Assembly: GCA_003445835.1 (NCBI GenBank)
Contig: DMCI01000068.1
Location: forward strand, 1 to 5,339
DNA: 5,339 nucleotides
Origin: Clostridiales bacterium
GTDB lineage: Bacteria > Bacillota > Clostridia > Christensenellales > CAG-1252
Reading direction: 5' to 3'
A model generated the notes under the pieces. That model saw nothing but the letters and a program-made list of their open reading frames with translations. It searched no databases and had not been told where the DNA came from. The position numbers were made by a program, and so were the translations under genes. The stretch's first letter is position 1. The number at the start of each line of letters is the position of its first letter. Shown here one piece after another: positions 5,163 through 5,339 of the stretch.

Positions 5163-5339
5163 TTATCTTACTTCGCTGCCCGAATCAACGGCTTTTTCGG
5201 GGCTGACCAAAACCACGCCGCCCTTACCGTCGTCCGCGCAAAGGAGCATACCTTCGCTGACCACTCCGCGGAATGCGTGCGGCGCGAGGTTGGCGACGAC
5301 CACCACCTGCTTGCCGACCATTTCTTCGGGAGTGTAATA
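5163..5339 (-). CDS. metG: Methionyl-tRNA synthetase, C-terminal tRNA-binding domain (5' part outside window)
   Basis: The last 58 codons and the stop are visible. The translation opens [18 protein letters not shown] and continues [19 protein letters not shown], the conserved core of the EMAP/Trbp111-like OB-fold appended to many bacterial methionyl-tRNA synthetases to bind the tRNA elbow. [11 protein letters not shown] corresponds to the usual (L/I)RG(V/I)xSxGMLL signature. The frame is open to the window edge. A free-standing tRNA-binding protein cannot be excluded from this fragment, but metG directly before tatD and rsmA is the standard Firmicute arrangement. The TAA stop is followed at once by the tatD ATG. 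Confidence 0.88.
   Translation of the reverse strand, partial: YYTPEEMVGKQVVVVANLAPHAFRGVVSEGMLLCADDGKGGVVLVSPEKAVDSGSEVR

Noticed and set aside
1..5339. tRNA, rRNA, CRISPR arrays, insertion sequences, attachment sites or replication origins
   Set aside because: No direct-repeat arrays, transposase-like frames or recognisable RNA-gene signatures were seen on reading both strands. Every stretch longer than 300 bases is occupied by a gene.

Overview
The window looks like a piece of chromosome from a spore-forming or spore-derived Clostridia-type Firmicute of moderate GC content. This is inferred from gene content: the methionyl-tRNA synthetase / TatD / RsmA cluster, the spore-maturation pair SpmA/SpmB, a preQ1-I-type riboswitch, strong AGGAGG ribosome binding sites, and intrinsic terminators. 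No species can be named from the sequence alone. Nearly everything is on the minus strand, so transcription runs from high to low coordinates. One small gene runs the other way.

Right side (5339 to 3589): the 3' end of metG (tRNA-binding OB domain), then tatD, which starts on the base after the metG stop, then rsmA, whose ATG overlaps the tatD stop (ATGA). This is a tightly coupled translation and RNA-maturation operon. The RNase M5 gene (rnmV), which sits just before rsmA in Bacillus subtilis, is absent. A small plus-strand gene of 59 codons converges on rsmA and overlaps its last 33 bases.

Middle (3441 to 1128): an AT-rich divergent promoter region, then a lipoprotein of the HtrA-like trypsin family without a PDZ domain, closed by a strong intrinsic terminator. 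Directly after the terminator comes spmA, preceded by a good match to a sporulation sigma-E promoter whose spacing predicts a leaderless or nearly leaderless mRNA. spmB overlaps spmA by 4 bases.

Left side (1069 to 1): a 46-residue zinc-ribbon protein, probably read from the spmAB transcript, two hairpins (the second a terminator), a consensus-like promoter, and a preQ1-I-like pseudoknot that overlaps the Shine-Dalgarno sequence of a VUT/YhhQ-type queuosine-precursor transporter. The transporter gene starts at GTG and runs off the left edge.

Most of the window is known housekeeping and spore biology. I do not see a wholly new system. The points most worth checking are the sigma-E/leaderless signal at spmA, the pseudoknot riboswitch, the unusual HtrA-like lipoprotein, and the small convergent gene.
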